From an uncultured Collinsella sp. (GTDB taxonomy: Bacteria; Actinomycetota; Coriobacteriia; Coriobacteriales; Coriobacteriaceae): DNA of 64,000 nucleotides. How positions within the stretch are numbered: position 1 is the first letter of the stretch; the number at the start of each line of letters is the position of its first letter. Shown in pieces: positions 52,723 through 61,274 of this stretch. The translations under genes were made by a program, and so were the position numbers. The notes below the pieces were generated by a model that made no database searches, was not told the origin of the DNA, and saw only the letters and a program-made list of their open reading frames with translations. The stretch lies in NCBI GenBank assembly GCA_900540875.1, contig UQHT01000003.1:1-64000 (forward strand), in the 5' to 3' direction.

Positions 52723-53598
52723 ATGGATTGCCCGGTCACCGCTCGTCCCACCGTTATCGTTATCTCCGATTCGCTCGGCGATACCGCTTGTGAGGTGGTG
52801 CTTGCGGCGTCCGGGCAATTTGATGAAGGGGCTTTTCGTCTCTTGCGCCTGCCCAAGGTGACCTCCGTGGAGCAGGTCAAGTCATTTGTGGGGCCGCGCG
52901 TTGATGCCGACCATCGCGATGTCGCCGTGTTCCATACCATTGTCGATCCGGCGCTTCGCGCCCGCGTGCTCGATTACCTGGGTATGCTGCATATCCGTTC
53001 GGTCGACCTGATCGGCCCGACGCTTGCCGTGCTGTCGTCGCTCATCGGTGTGCCGCCCAAGTGCGTTGCGGGCGTGATTCACAAGACCGATGACCGCTAT
53101 TTCCATCGTATCGAGGCCATGGAGTATTTCGTTGAGCACGATGACGGGCGCGGTTGCGACGATCTGTCGGGTGCCGATATCGTGCTGCTGGGTGTGTCGC
53201 GTACATCCAAGACGCCGCTGTCGATGTATTTAGCCTATCAGGGCTACAAGGTCGCCAATGTCCCACTGGCGCATGGCATGGAGCCGCCGAAGTCGATTTA
53301 CGAGGTTGACCCGATGCGGTTGTTTGGTCTGATCTCGACCGTCGATGTGATTTCCGAAATTCGCGATAGCCGCTTGGGCGATGACTACGCCCGTGCCGTT
53401 GCCGGCTCCTATGCCGAGCCCGAGAGTGTGCGCAGCGAGCTTGAGGAAGCCCGTGCCCTCATGAAGCGCCTAGGCTGCTTTGTGGTGCGTACCGATGGCA
53501 AGGCCATCGAGGAAAGCGCTGCCGAGATCATTAGCCACTTGGAGGAAATCCAAGATGCCCGTGCCCGCCGCGCCGCCCGCCGCGCTCAACAGCAGTAG
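52723..53598 (+). CDS. ppsR: Pyruvate, phosphate dikinase regulatory protein
   Basis: A 291-residue DUF299 bifunctional kinase and phosphorylase that turns PPDK off and on by acting on its catalytic-loop Thr. VIVISDSLGDTACEVV opens it, HKTDDRYFHRIEAMEYFVEHDDG lies in the middle, and GVSRTSKTPLSMYLAYQGYKVAN is the P-loop-like site. Its likely target gene ppdK follows after a 348-base gap. It lies 34 bases after glyS and may be read from the glyQS promoter. Confidence 0.94.
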   Translation: MDCPVTARPTVIVISDSLGDTACEVVLAASGQFDEGAFRLLRLPKVTSVEQVKSFVGPRVDADHRDVAVFHTIVDPALRARVLDYLGMLHIRSVDLIGPTLAVLSSLIGVPPKCVAGVIHKTDDRYFHRIEAMEYFVEHDDGRGCDDLSGADIVLLGVSRTSKTPLSMYLAYQGYKVANVPLAHGMEPPKSIYEVDPMRLFGLISTVDVISEIRDSRLGDDYARAVAGSYAEPESVRSELEEARALMKRLGCFVVRTDGKAIEESAAEIISHLEEIQDARARRAARRAQQQ

Positions 53599-53946
53599 TC
53601 CTTTCTGTGATGATTTTTCTGGGACGGGGATTAAAAAAATCACTAGGTACTCAATGATTTTTTTAATCCCCGTCCCAGAAAAATCATCGGAGTGGCTAAA
53701 TAGCCTGAATTGATAAAGCGATTTAGCAAAAATATCGCATCTGACCTGCATTCTTCTTGTAGTGGTATCTTCATAAGGTAGCCACCTTTACCTACCGTTT
53801 ACCGCCGGTTTTAACACGTTTACCAAACCGCGCACCCTCTGCTCAAGCCTGTCCAAAACCCGCCGTATAGTTCCCTCACGGCCCGCATCCGGCGGGTCGA
53901 TTCGTTACCACGGTCGTGCGCGTAAGCGCATGGAAGGGGAAGTATC
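53599..53946. other. Intergenic region between ppsR and ppdK
   Basis: This 348-base gap has no supportable gene. It holds the long inverted repeat (53609-53688), three TTTACC direct repeats (53787, 53798, 53819) and, at its end, the ppdK ribosome site (AAGGGGAAG). A single clear promoter could not be picked, though ppdK transcription probably starts in the second half. Confidence 0.7.
53609..53688. repeat. Perfect 34-bp inverted repeat with 12-base loop
   Basis: Arms 53609-53642 and 53655-53688 are exactly complementary; the loop is CTAGGTACTCAA. The arm mixes A/T-rich ends with a GGGACGGGG core. It starts 11 bases after the ppsR stop. It can form a very strong hairpin in RNA or a cruciform in DNA, and may be a dispersed palindromic element or a terminator. 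Confidence 0.92.
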
Positions 53947-56697
53947 GTGAGCGATTGCAAGAGGGTTTACCGTTTTGGAACCGACGCCCAGGGCACCTGT
54001 GTCACTGAGGGCGACAAATCCATGAACTTCGTGCTTGGCGGCAAAGGCGCAAACCTTGCCGAGATGAGCCGCATCGGTCTGCCGGTTCCCGGTGGCTTTA
54101 CCATTACCTGCCAGACCTGTGTCGAGTACTCCGGTGCCGGCAACGTCTGGCCCGAAGGCGCACTCGATGAGATCGTTGCCGCCGAGGCGGACCTCGAGGC
54201 CCGTTGCGGCAAGAAACTCGGCGATGCCTCCGATCCGCTGCTCGTGTCGGTTCGCTCGGGCGCTCCGTTCTCCATGCCCGGCATGATGGACACGGTCCTC
54301 AACCTGGGCCTCAACGACGATTCCGTCCAGGGCCTTATCGCGCAGACGCAGAACCCGCGCTTTGCCTGGGACAGCTACCGTCGCTTTATCCAGATGTTCT
54401 CCAACGTCGTCATGGGCGTCGACGCCGACCTATTCGAGAACGCCCTGACCCAGGCCCGCCTGGTCGCCGGCGTTCGTGTCGATTCCGAGCTTTCGGCCGA
54501 GGACCTGCAGGAGCTCGTCGAGACCTTTAAGGGCATCTTCTCCGAGAACGTCGAGGCGACCCTGTATCCCGAGCTCGAGGTCGCCGACGGTAAGCCCGTT
54601 TTCCCGCACGATCCGGAGCTCCAGCTGCGCCTTGCCATCCAGGCCGTCTTTGGCAGCTGGATGAACGAGCGCGCCTGCATCTACCGCAAGCAGCACGGCA
54701 TTTCCGACGAGCTCGGCACCGCCGTCAACGTCCAGGCCATGGCCTTTGGCAACAAGGGCGAGACCTCTGCGACCGGCGTCGCCTTTACGCGCAACCCGGC
54801 CGACGGCACCAAGGAGTTCTATGGCGACTTTTTGGTGAATGCCCAGGGCGAGGACGTCGTCGCCGGCATCCGCAACACCGAGCCCATCGCCGACCTCAAG
54901 ACCACCTCGGGCCTCGAGTCCGCAGGCGAGGAGCTCGAGCGCGTGTTCCTGACGCTCGAGGATCATTACCGCGATATGTGCGATATCGAGTTTACCATCG
55001 AGCAGGGCAAGCTCTGGATGCTCCAGACCCGCGTGGGCAAGCGCACCGCCACTGCCGCCCTGCGCATTGCTATCGAAATGGTCGAGGAGGGCCTCATCAC
55101 CCGCGAGGAGGCTGTGAGCCGCATCGATCCCGCGCAGCTCGACCAGCTCCTGCACCCGCAGTTCGACGCCTCCAAGAAGTACGAGGCCCTAGCCAGCGGC
55201 CTTAACGCCAGCCCTGGTGCCGCCGTGGGCGAGGTCGTGTTCTCGAGCGATGACGCCGTCGCGCGCGCCAACGAGGGCCACAAGGTCATTCTGGTCCGCT
55301 GGGAGACCAACCCCGACGACCTGAAGGGCATGGTCGCCGCCGAGGGCATCCTGACCAGCCACGGTGGCAAGACGAGCCATGCCGCCGTTATCGCCCGCGG
55401 CATGGGTACGCCCTGCGTTTGCGGCGTTGAGCGCTTCCACATTGACGCGGCAGAGAAGGTCGTGCGCATCGAGGGCAGCGACCGCGTGCTGCGCGAGGGC
55501 GATGTCATCTCCATCGACGGCACCCAGGGTATCGTCGTCGACGGCGCGGTCGACCTGGTCTCTGCAGAGCTCACCGGCGACCTGGACACCATCCTGTCTT
55601 GGGCCGATGAGATCCGTTTGGACGAGACCGACGGTCACGCCAACCACGTGCGCGTCAACGCCGACAACCCCGAGGATGCCGAGCTCGCGCTCGAGTTTGG
55701 CGCCGAGGCCATCGGTCTGTGCCGCACCGAGCACATGTTCCTGGGCGATCGCAAGAACATCATCCAGAGCTTTATCCTGTCTGACGATGAGGCCGTGAAG
55801 CAGCAGGCCCTGGCCGACTTGCTCAAGGTTCAGACCGAGGACTTCCTGGCGATGTTCAAGACCATGTCCGGTCGCGATGTGGTCGTCCGCCTGCTCGATC
55901 CGCCGCTTCATGAGTTCCTGGATAATCCTCGCGAGCTCGAGGTCGCCATCACCAAGAAGGAGGCCGCCGGCGCTCCCGAGGAGGAGCTCACTGCCCTGCG
56001 CGCCCGCCTGCGTCGCATTGACGGCATGGTCGAGTCCAACCCCATGCTGGGCTTGCGCGGCGTGCGCCTGTCCGTCGTCTTTGGCGATCTGCCGCTCATG
56101 CAGGTTCGCGCCGTCGCCACGGCCGCTGCCCGCCTTATCAAGGAGGGTGTCGACCCGCGCCCCGAGATCATGGTTCCGCTCGTTTCCATCACGGCCGAGC
56201 ATGTCCAGACCCGCGAGGTTATCGAGCGCGTGATCGCCGAGGTCTCCTCCGAGGAAGGTGTCGAGCTCAACATTCCCGTGGGTACGATGCTCGAGCTGCC
56301 GCGCGCTTGCATGGTCGCCGACGAGATCGCGCAGCACGCCGACTTCTTCTGCTTTGGCACCAACGACCTCACCCAGACGACCTTTGGCTTCTCGCGCGAT
56401 GACGCCGAGGCCAAGTTCATCCCGCTGTACATGCATAAAAAGATCCTGAAAGACAACCCCTTCGAGACCATCGACGCGGCGGTGCTGGAGCTCGTGCGCT
56501 TGGCCGTCGAGAAGGGCCGCGCCACCAATCCCGACATGCACTTTGGCGTGTGCGGCGAGCACGGCGGCGACCCCAAGTCCATCAAGGGCCTGTTTAACGT
56601 GGCCGACGTGGACTACGTGTCCTGCTCGCCCTATCGCGTGCCCCTCGCGCGCCTGGCTGCCGCTCAGGCCAAGCTCGAGGCCAAGCGTTCCGCCTAA
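53947..56697 (+). CDS. ppdK: Pyruvate, phosphate dikinase
   Basis: A 916-residue enzyme reversibly interconverting pyruvate and PEP using ATP/AMP and phosphate. The ATP-grasp domain begins with VLGGKGANLAEMSRIGLPVPGGFTI. The phospho-His loop is GGKTSHAAVIARGMGTP with His 478 and the regulated Thr 476 two residues before it. The PEP-binding barrel ends with FGVCGEHGGDP, containing the catalytic Cys. It starts at GTG 53947 after GAAGGGGAAG. PEP made here can feed the shikimate pathway. Regulated by the upstream PpsR. Confidence 0.96.
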   Translation: MSDCKRVYRFGTDAQGTCVTEGDKSMNFVLGGKGANLAEMSRIGLPVPGGFTITCQTCVEYSGAGNVWPEGALDEIVAAEADLEARCGKKLGDASDPLLVSVRSGAPFSMPGMMDTVLNLGLNDDSVQGLIAQTQNPRFAWDSYRRFIQMFSNVVMGVDADLFENALTQARLVAGVRVDSELSAEDLQELVETFKGIFSENVEATLYPELEVADGKPVFPHDPELQLRLAIQAVFGSWMNERACIYRKQHGISDELGTAVNVQAMAFGNKGETSATGVAFTRNPADGTKEFYGDFLVNAQGEDVVAGIRNTEPIADLKTTSGLESAGEELERVFLTLEDHYRDMCDIEFTIEQGKLWMLQTRVGKRTATAALRIAIEMVEEGLITREEAVSRIDPAQLDQLLHPQFDASKKYEALASGLNASPGAAVGEVVFSSDDAVARANEGHKVILVRWETNPDDLKGMVAAEGILTSHGGKTSHAAVIARGMGTPCVCGVERFHIDAAEKVVRIEGSDRVLREGDVISIDGTQGIVVDGAVDLVSAELTGDLDTILSWADEIRLDETDGHANHVRVNADNPEDAELALEFGAEAIGLCRTEHMFLGDRKNIIQSFILSDDEAVKQQALADLLKVQTEDFLAMFKTMSGRDVVVRLLDPPLHEFLDNPRELEVAITKKEAAGAPEEELTALRARLRRIDGMVESNPMLGLRGVRLSVVFGDLPLMQVRAVATAAARLIKEGVDPRPEIMVPLVSITAEHVQTREVIERVIAEVSSEEGVELNIPVGTMLELPRACMVADEIAQHADFFCFGTNDLTQTTFGFSRDDAEAKFIPLYMHKKILKDNPFETIDAAVLELVRLAVEKGRATNPDMHFGVCGEHGGDPKSIKGLFNVADVDYVSCSPYRVPLARLAAAQAKLEAKRSA

Positions 56698-56735
56698 CGT
56701 TTTGGGTTTAGACGCCTAGAGTAGCCCCCTTCATG

Positions 56736-56763
56736 CCGCCCGTCTCATTCGTGAGACGGGCGG
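56736..56763 (+). terminator. Hairpin after ppdK, likely terminator
   Basis: A perfect 12-bp stem (CCGCCCGTCTCA and its complement) is capped by the stable TTCG loop, 38 bases after the stop. Only TT follows, so the T tract is poor. Confidence 0.7.
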
Positions 56764-56809
56764 TTATCATGTGCGGGTTTTGTCTTTTTGTCTGCGTGAA
56801 AAAATGTTC

Positions 56810-56837
56810 TTGCAGCAGAAACCTGCGCGTGTATACT
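56810..56837 (+). promoter_or_regulatory. Candidate promoter of rplS
   Basis: TTGCAG at 56810-56815 and TATACT at 56832-56837 with a 16-base spacer. The transcript would have a 5' leader of about 60 bases. Confidence 0.5.
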
Positions 56838-56858
56838 CGAATACGTTTGTTCAACTAC

Positions 56859-56882
56859 GTGCCGGCCAAGGTGGTACGGCAC
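56859..56882 (+). promoter_or_regulatory. Hairpin in the rplS leader
   Basis: GTGCCG pairs with CGGCAC around a 12-base loop, 24 bases before the L19 start. L19 leaders that respond to the protein are known in Firmicutes; similarity to that motif was not verified. Confidence 0.4.
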
Positions 56883-56906
56883 CTCTAGAAGAGTAAGGAA
56901 TTGCAC

Positions 56907-57248
56907 ATGGATTACATCCGCGCAATCGAGCGTCAGCAGATCCGCGAGGACATTCCTCAGGTTCGCGTCGCCGACAACGTCAAGGTTCACTACCGCATTA
57001 AGGAAGGCGACCGCGAGCGCATTCAGGTCTTCCAGGGCGACGTCATCCGCATGGCCGGCGCCGGTGCCCGCGAGACCTTCACCGTCCGCAAGATGTCCTT
57101 CGGTGTCGGTGTTGAGCGTACCTTCCCGCTTCACAGCCCCAAGATCGCCAAGCTCGAGGTCGTTCGTCATGGTCGCGTCCGTCGCGCCAAGCTGTACTAC
57201 CTCCGCGACAAGGTGGGCAAGGCTGCTCGCATCCCCGAGAAGCGCTAA
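56907..57248 (+). CDS. rplS: 50S ribosomal protein L19
   Basis: A 113-residue protein. IRAIERQQIREDIPQVRVADNVKVHYRI opens it, and RIQVFQGDVIRMAGAGARETFTVRKMSFGVGVERTFPLHSP is the core. ATG 56907 follows AAGGA; TTG 56901 is less likely. It is separated from trmD by the glyQS-ppdK insert. It has its own promoter and terminator. Confidence 0.97.
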   Translation: MDYIRAIERQQIREDIPQVRVADNVKVHYRIKEGDRERIQVFQGDVIRMAGAGARETFTVRKMSFGVGVERTFPLHSPKIAKLEVVRHGRVRRAKLYYLRDKVGKAARIPEKR

Positions 57249-57282
57249 GAAGATCGCAGCGTCTGTCCACTCGTTTGGACAC

Positions 57283-57312
57283 AAGGGTCACCTTCGGGTG
57301 GCCCTTCTTTTT
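57283..57312 (+). terminator. Terminator after rplS
   Basis: AAGGGTCACC and GGTGGCCCTT form a 10-bp stem with one wobble and a TTCG loop, then CTTTTT. It is 34 bases after the stop. Confidence 0.9.
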
Positions 57313-57341
57313 ATCTGATTTGCATGCAAGGAGGGCCTGGT

Positions 57342-58130
57342 ATGGCCAATATGACGAGCTCGGTTTCGGCATCGCAGGTTGCCGGAGAGCTGGCGAGCGC
57401 AACGTTTGAGGAGACCCCCGCCCTCGTGGAGCATTATCGCGAGGACCCGCGCCAGCAGGTGATCAAGGCTTGCGAGCGTGCTCTTAAGCGCCATGCCAAG
57501 GAACTTGCCGAGCGCGAGCGCGTCAATGACATGTACGAGCTTATGCATGAGCTTGGCGGCAATGGGGTGGTCGTTGGTGTCGACGAGGTGGGTCGCGGAT
57601 CGGTGGCCGGTCCTTTGACGGTATGCGCCGTCTGCCTTCCTATGGAGCCGCGCGTCTGGGGCATCAACGATTCCAAAAAGCTCACGCCGGCGCGCCGCGA
57701 GTTGCTCTCAGTGAAGATTGCCGAGGTGGCGACGGCGATCGGTTTTTGCCATATCGCGCCTAAGGATATCGATGAGATGGGCATGGCCCGTGCTATCCGT
57801 ACCGCCGTTGCGGGCGCCGTGGCCGATACGGGACTTGAACCCGACTGCGTCCTCATGGATGGCAACCCCTTGGGCGCCGTTCCTAACGAGCGCGATGTGG
57901 TGAAGGGCGATGCCAAGATCGCCTGCATCGCCGCGGCGTCCATCATGGCAAAGGTCACGCGTGACGAGATGATGGTCGAGTACGACGCCGAGTACCCCGA
58001 GTACCATCTGGCCGAGTCGAAGGGCTATGCGAGCCCCGAGCATATCGAGGCCATTCGCAAACATGGACTTTGTCCGCTGCACCGCGTGAGCTTTTGCGGA
58101 AACTTTCTGCAGACTGAGCGCCTTTTCTAG
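57342..58130 (+). CDS. rnhB: Ribonuclease HII
   Basis: A 262-residue enzyme that cuts RNA in RNA-DNA hybrids. VVVGVDEVGRGSVAGPLTVCAV carries the first Asp-Glu pair, LMDGNPLG the third acid, and KVTRDEMMVEYDAEYPEYHLAESKGYAS the fourth. An N-terminal region of 80 residues, helical and charged, precedes the core. ATG 57342 follows AAGGAGGG. Confidence 0.95.
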   Translation: MANMTSSVSASQVAGELASATFEETPALVEHYREDPRQQVIKACERALKRHAKELAERERVNDMYELMHELGGNGVVVGVDEVGRGSVAGPLTVCAVCLPMEPRVWGINDSKKLTPARRELLSVKIAEVATAIGFCHIAPKDIDEMGMARAIRTAVAGAVADTGLEPDCVLMDGNPLGAVPNERDVVKGDAKIACIAAASIMAKVTRDEMMVEYDAEYPEYHLAESKGYASPEHIEAIRKHGLCPLHRVSFCGNFLQTERLF

Positions 58131-58179
58131 GCCAATTGTGGAGATGGGGACCTTAAAGGTTCTATAAACCTGCTGGTAG

Positions 58180-58221
58180 CGGGCCGTATGCAACACCATT
58201 GCTGCGTACGGCCCGTTTTTT
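58180..58221 (+). terminator. Terminator after rnhB
   Basis: CGGGCCGTA pairs with TACGGCCCG; the 18-base loop has extra GCA/TGC pairing; six to seven T follow. It lies 50 bases after the stop, so the next operon has its own promoter. Confidence 0.9.
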
Positions 58222-58319
58222 GACGGCATTTGGTCAGCTTTTGGTTTGCTTCCGGTACTTACCCGCATGAAAGGTGCCCTCATCATCGGGGCAATGCAGC
58301 GTGCGGGAAAGGAGACCCC

Positions 58320-58805
58320 ATGAGTGCCGCAAGCAAAAAGAGCAAGACGCAGCAGCTCAAGGAGCGTTGGGAAAACGGCGAGCTCGACTGCGGGGCGATG
58401 ACGCCCGAGTTTATCAAGGGACTCAGTCCCCGCGAGCTGGGCATGCTGGGCGAGCTGATCACCATCGACTACTTTAACGAGCGCGGCTACACCTTGCTGG
58501 AGCAGGGTTATCGTTGCACCGAGGGCGAGGCCGATCTGGTGCTGCTCGATGAGCTCGACGATGTCGTGGTGATGGCCGAGGTCAAGACCAGACGCGTTGC
58601 ACTGAATTGCAGCACGCGGGTCTTTCCCGAGGAGGCCGTGGACGCCCAAAAGCAACGCCGCTACCGCCGCATCGCAAGTTGCTATCTCATGGAGCATTAT
58701 CCGCTCAAGGCGATTCGCTTCGATGCCGTGGGTGTCACCATTCGTGGCGGGCATATCGCTGAGATCGAGCATCAGTACAACGCGTTCGATTGGCAGGTGT
58801 CGTGA
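58320..58805 (+). CDS. yraN: YraN/UPF0102 family endonuclease-like protein
   Basis: A 161-residue protein. The conserved part begins near residue 40 with LGELITIDYFNERGYTLLEQGYRCTEGEADLVLLD and continues to VVMAEVKTRR. That is the GE...D...ExK arrangement of a restriction-endonuclease-like fold. The first 38 residues are extra. The start is the ATG after GGAGACCCC. It overlaps comM by one base. Its role is likely DNA or tRNA-gene related processing, and is not established. Confidence 0.88.
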   Translation: MSAASKKSKTQQLKERWENGELDCGAMTPEFIKGLSPRELGMLGELITIDYFNERGYTLLEQGYRCTEGEADLVLLDELDDVVVMAEVKTRRVALNCSTRVFPEEAVDAQKQRRYRRIASCYLMEHYPLKAIRFDAVGVTIRGGHIAEIEHQYNAFDWQVS

Positions 58806-60328
58806 TGGCGTTCGAGACGTTTGCCGTTCACGCGGCCTGCATCCGTGGCGTCGAGGCGATTCACGTCACGGTCGAGGTCTCGCTTGCCGGTGGTGTTCCG
58901 GGCATCCAGATGCTCGGTATTCCGAGTATGGAGGTGATGGAGTCACGCGGTCGTATTCGCTGCGCGATGCGCTCCGCCGGGTTCGAGATCCCACGCTCGG
59001 GCATTACGGTCAACCTAGCGCCCGGTGATATTCGCAAGACCGGTAGCGGCTTTGATTTGCCCATCGCCATCGCGGTTCTGGCGGCCGATGGGCAGATTCC
59101 CCGCGACAACCTCGATCGTTGTCTTATTGCTGGTGAGCTTGGCTTGGACGGTACGGTGCTTCCTGTCAAGGGCGAGGTGGCGTTTCAGCTATTGGCGCGT
59201 GATATGGGGCTGTCCTTTATCGCCGGCAGGTCCGATCAGCATGTGCCGCTTGCGGGCGTGGATTGTGGATTCATCGATCATTTGTCTCAGCTTGCCCATG
59301 GCATGGGCGAGGCGGCTCGGCACTATCTGGATTCCGAGGGCGTCGAGGCGACCTTTGAGCCTGAGCTCGACTATGCCGACGTGCTGGGGCAGGAAGTCGC
59401 TAAACGCGGCATGGCGCTTGCGGCGGCAGGAGAACTCGGCTTGCTCATGATCGGGTCCCCGGGATCGGGCAAGACGATGCTCGCGCGTCGTATGACCGGC
59501 ATCCTGCCCGAGCTTTCCGTTGAGGATCAACAGGAGGCGCTGTGCATCCATTCGGTTTTGGGTGAGAACATTGATGGCTTGTTGGCGGGGCACCGGCCCT
59601 TCCGCAGTCCCCATCACAGTATTTCGACCGCAGGTCTTATCGGCGGTGGGCGCCCGGTGCACCCGGGTGAGATCAGCCTTGCTCATGGCGGCGTGCTATT
59701 TTTGGACGAGCTTGCCGAGTTTCCCACGGGTGTGCTGCAGACGCTGCGTCAGCCCATCGAACGCGGCTACGTCAGGATCGTACGCGTCGACGGGGCTTTT
59801 ATCTTCCCGTCGCGCTTTCAGCTGCTGGCTGCGAGCAATCCCTGCCCCTGCGGCTTTTTGGGCGATCGTGAGGTACCGTGTCGCTGCTCGGCGGCGATGG
59901 TCGAGCGCTATCGGTCTAAACTGCGCGGTCCTTTGGCCGACCGTATCGACATGATGATCGATGTGACCCGTCCCGACCCTCAGGTGATTATCGAGGGCGC
60001 GGAGGGTATGTCGTCAGCTGAGTTACGTGACTACGTTGTGCGCGGTCGCGCTTTTCGCGCTTGGCGCGAATCCCGTATGGACGATGCTGATGCCGAGGCC
60101 GGGGATGACGAGACACGGTCCATTGACGGCGTCGTTTCGACCTTTGAGCTCGATGATGCGGCGGAGAAGTGTGTGCTCGGCCTGTCGAAGCGCACGCATC
60201 TCACGGGCCGCGGCATCGTGCGCCTGGTGCGTATCGCGCGTACAATCGCTGACGTCGCCGAGAGCGAGCAAGTGACGCAGGACCACGTGCTCGAGGCGGC
60301 GATGTACCAGGGAAGGAGGGACCAATGA
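58805..60328 (+). CDS. comM: YifB/ComM family Mg-chelatase-like AAA+ ATPase
   Basis: A 507-residue helicase that in other bacteria extends recombination during natural transformation. The N-terminal domain has VEVSLAGGVPGIQMLGIPSMEVMESRGRI and TVNLAPGDIRKTGSGFDLPIA. The ATPase core has GSPGSGKTMLARRM (Walker A), FRSPHHSIS and VLFLDELAEF (Walker B). The C-terminal domain has a late RGIVRLVRIARTIADV. Start at 58805 overlaps the yraN stop, and the stop overlaps dprA. Confidence 0.95.
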   Translation: MAFETFAVHAACIRGVEAIHVTVEVSLAGGVPGIQMLGIPSMEVMESRGRIRCAMRSAGFEIPRSGITVNLAPGDIRKTGSGFDLPIAIAVLAADGQIPRDNLDRCLIAGELGLDGTVLPVKGEVAFQLLARDMGLSFIAGRSDQHVPLAGVDCGFIDHLSQLAHGMGEAARHYLDSEGVEATFEPELDYADVLGQEVAKRGMALAAAGELGLLMIGSPGSGKTMLARRMTGILPELSVEDQQEALCIHSVLGENIDGLLAGHRPFRSPHHSISTAGLIGGGRPVHPGEISLAHGGVLFLDELAEFPTGVLQTLRQPIERGYVRIVRVDGAFIFPSRFQLLAASNPCPCGFLGDREVPCRCSAAMVERYRSKLRGPLADRIDMMIDVTRPDPQVIIEGAEGMSSAELRDYVVRGRAFRAWRESRMDDADAEAGDDETRSIDGVVSTFELDDAAEKCVLGLSKRTHLTGRGIVRLVRIARTIADVAESEQVTQDHVLEAAMYQGRRDQ

Positions 60329-61260
60329 TGGCCGAGGGGACCTTTGAGCTGCATCCAGGTGACGCGTTGTATCCCGAGACCGTTTTGGAGCTTTCTGATG
60401 TGCCCCAGACACTCTATGTGCGCGGCAACCCCGAGGTGCTTTCGACGCCCGCGCTCTCCATCATCGGCGCGCGCAAGGCCTCTCCGTATGGTCTTGCCGT
60501 GGCAGAGCTTGCGGCAAAGGTTGCGGTCGAGGCGGGCGTGACGGTAGTTTCGGGCGGCGCGGTCGGTTGTGACCAGGCCTCGGGTTGGGCTGCGGTCAAT
60601 TCCGGCGGCAAACACGTCGTGGTGCTGGGGACGGGCGCCGACGTGGTCTATCCGCGCTCGAGTGCTGGCCTCATCACGCGCACGCTCGATACGGGTGGCG
60701 CGGTCGTGTCGATCTCTCCGTGGGGCATGGGTCCGCGCAAGTTTGCCTTTCCGCGCCGCAATCGCGTGATCGCGGCCCTGTCGCAAGCCCTCTTTGTATC
60801 CGAGGCGGGTATGCCTTCCGGGACATTTTCTACAGCCGAGGCTGCTATGGATTTGGGGCGAGAACTTCTTGCCGTGCCGGGGTCGATCCTATCGCCCGAG
60901 TCGCGTGGCACGAATTACCTCATTGCGAACGGTGCCTGCTGCATCATCGACGAGGAATCTATCGAGATAGCTATCTCACGCATCTACGGCACCCTGCGCT
61001 ACTCGCGCCCCGATGCTCCCGGCATTGCCGACCTGGATCAAACACAGCAGACCGTGATGCATGCGCTCATCGCCTCTCCGCTCAAAGTCGACGACATCGC
61101 GGCGCTCGTCTCGCTCGATGCTGTCGGCGTACTCAAACTCTTGGGTTCGCTTGAACTCGAGGGCCTTATCGAGCGCATGATGGATGGAAGGTATGCGCCC
61201 TCCAAGTTTGCCCTTCACGCCCAGACGCCCTTCGGTCACAATGGAAAACGTGTCAATTAG
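60325..61260 (+). CDS. dprA: DNA-processing protein DprA
   Basis: A 311-residue protein that loads RecA on incoming single-stranded DNA. SIIGARKASPYGLAVAELA, VVSGGAVGCDQASGWAAV, LGTGADVVYPRSSAGL, FPRRNRVIAALSQALFVSEAGMPSG and VPGSILSPESRGTNYLIANGA are the Rossmann-fold blocks. A winged-helix end (about 245-300) is present. It follows AGGAGG. It lacks the long N-terminal SAM domain of some homologs. Confidence 0.94.
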   Translation: MMAEGTFELHPGDALYPETVLELSDVPQTLYVRGNPEVLSTPALSIIGARKASPYGLAVAELAAKVAVEAGVTVVSGGAVGCDQASGWAAVNSGGKHVVVLGTGADVVYPRSSAGLITRTLDTGGAVVSISPWGMGPRKFAFPRRNRVIAALSQALFVSEAGMPSGTFSTAEAAMDLGRELLAVPGSILSPESRGTNYLIANGACCIIDEESIEIAISRIYGTLRYSRPDAPGIADLDQTQQTVMHALIASPLKVDDIAALVSLDAVGVLKLLGSLELEGLIERMMDGRYAPSKFALHAQTPFGHNGKRVN

Positions 61261-61274
61261 AAAGGTGTTTGCAG

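Noticed and set aside
49686..52940. Long minus-strand ORFs opposite glyQ, glyS and ppsR
   Set aside because: No recognisable domains; the opposite strand encodes conserved synthetase subunits.
53609..53688. A CRISPR repeat or phage attachment site
   Set aside because: It is a single inverted repeat with no repeated spacer pattern, no cas genes and no integrase next to it.
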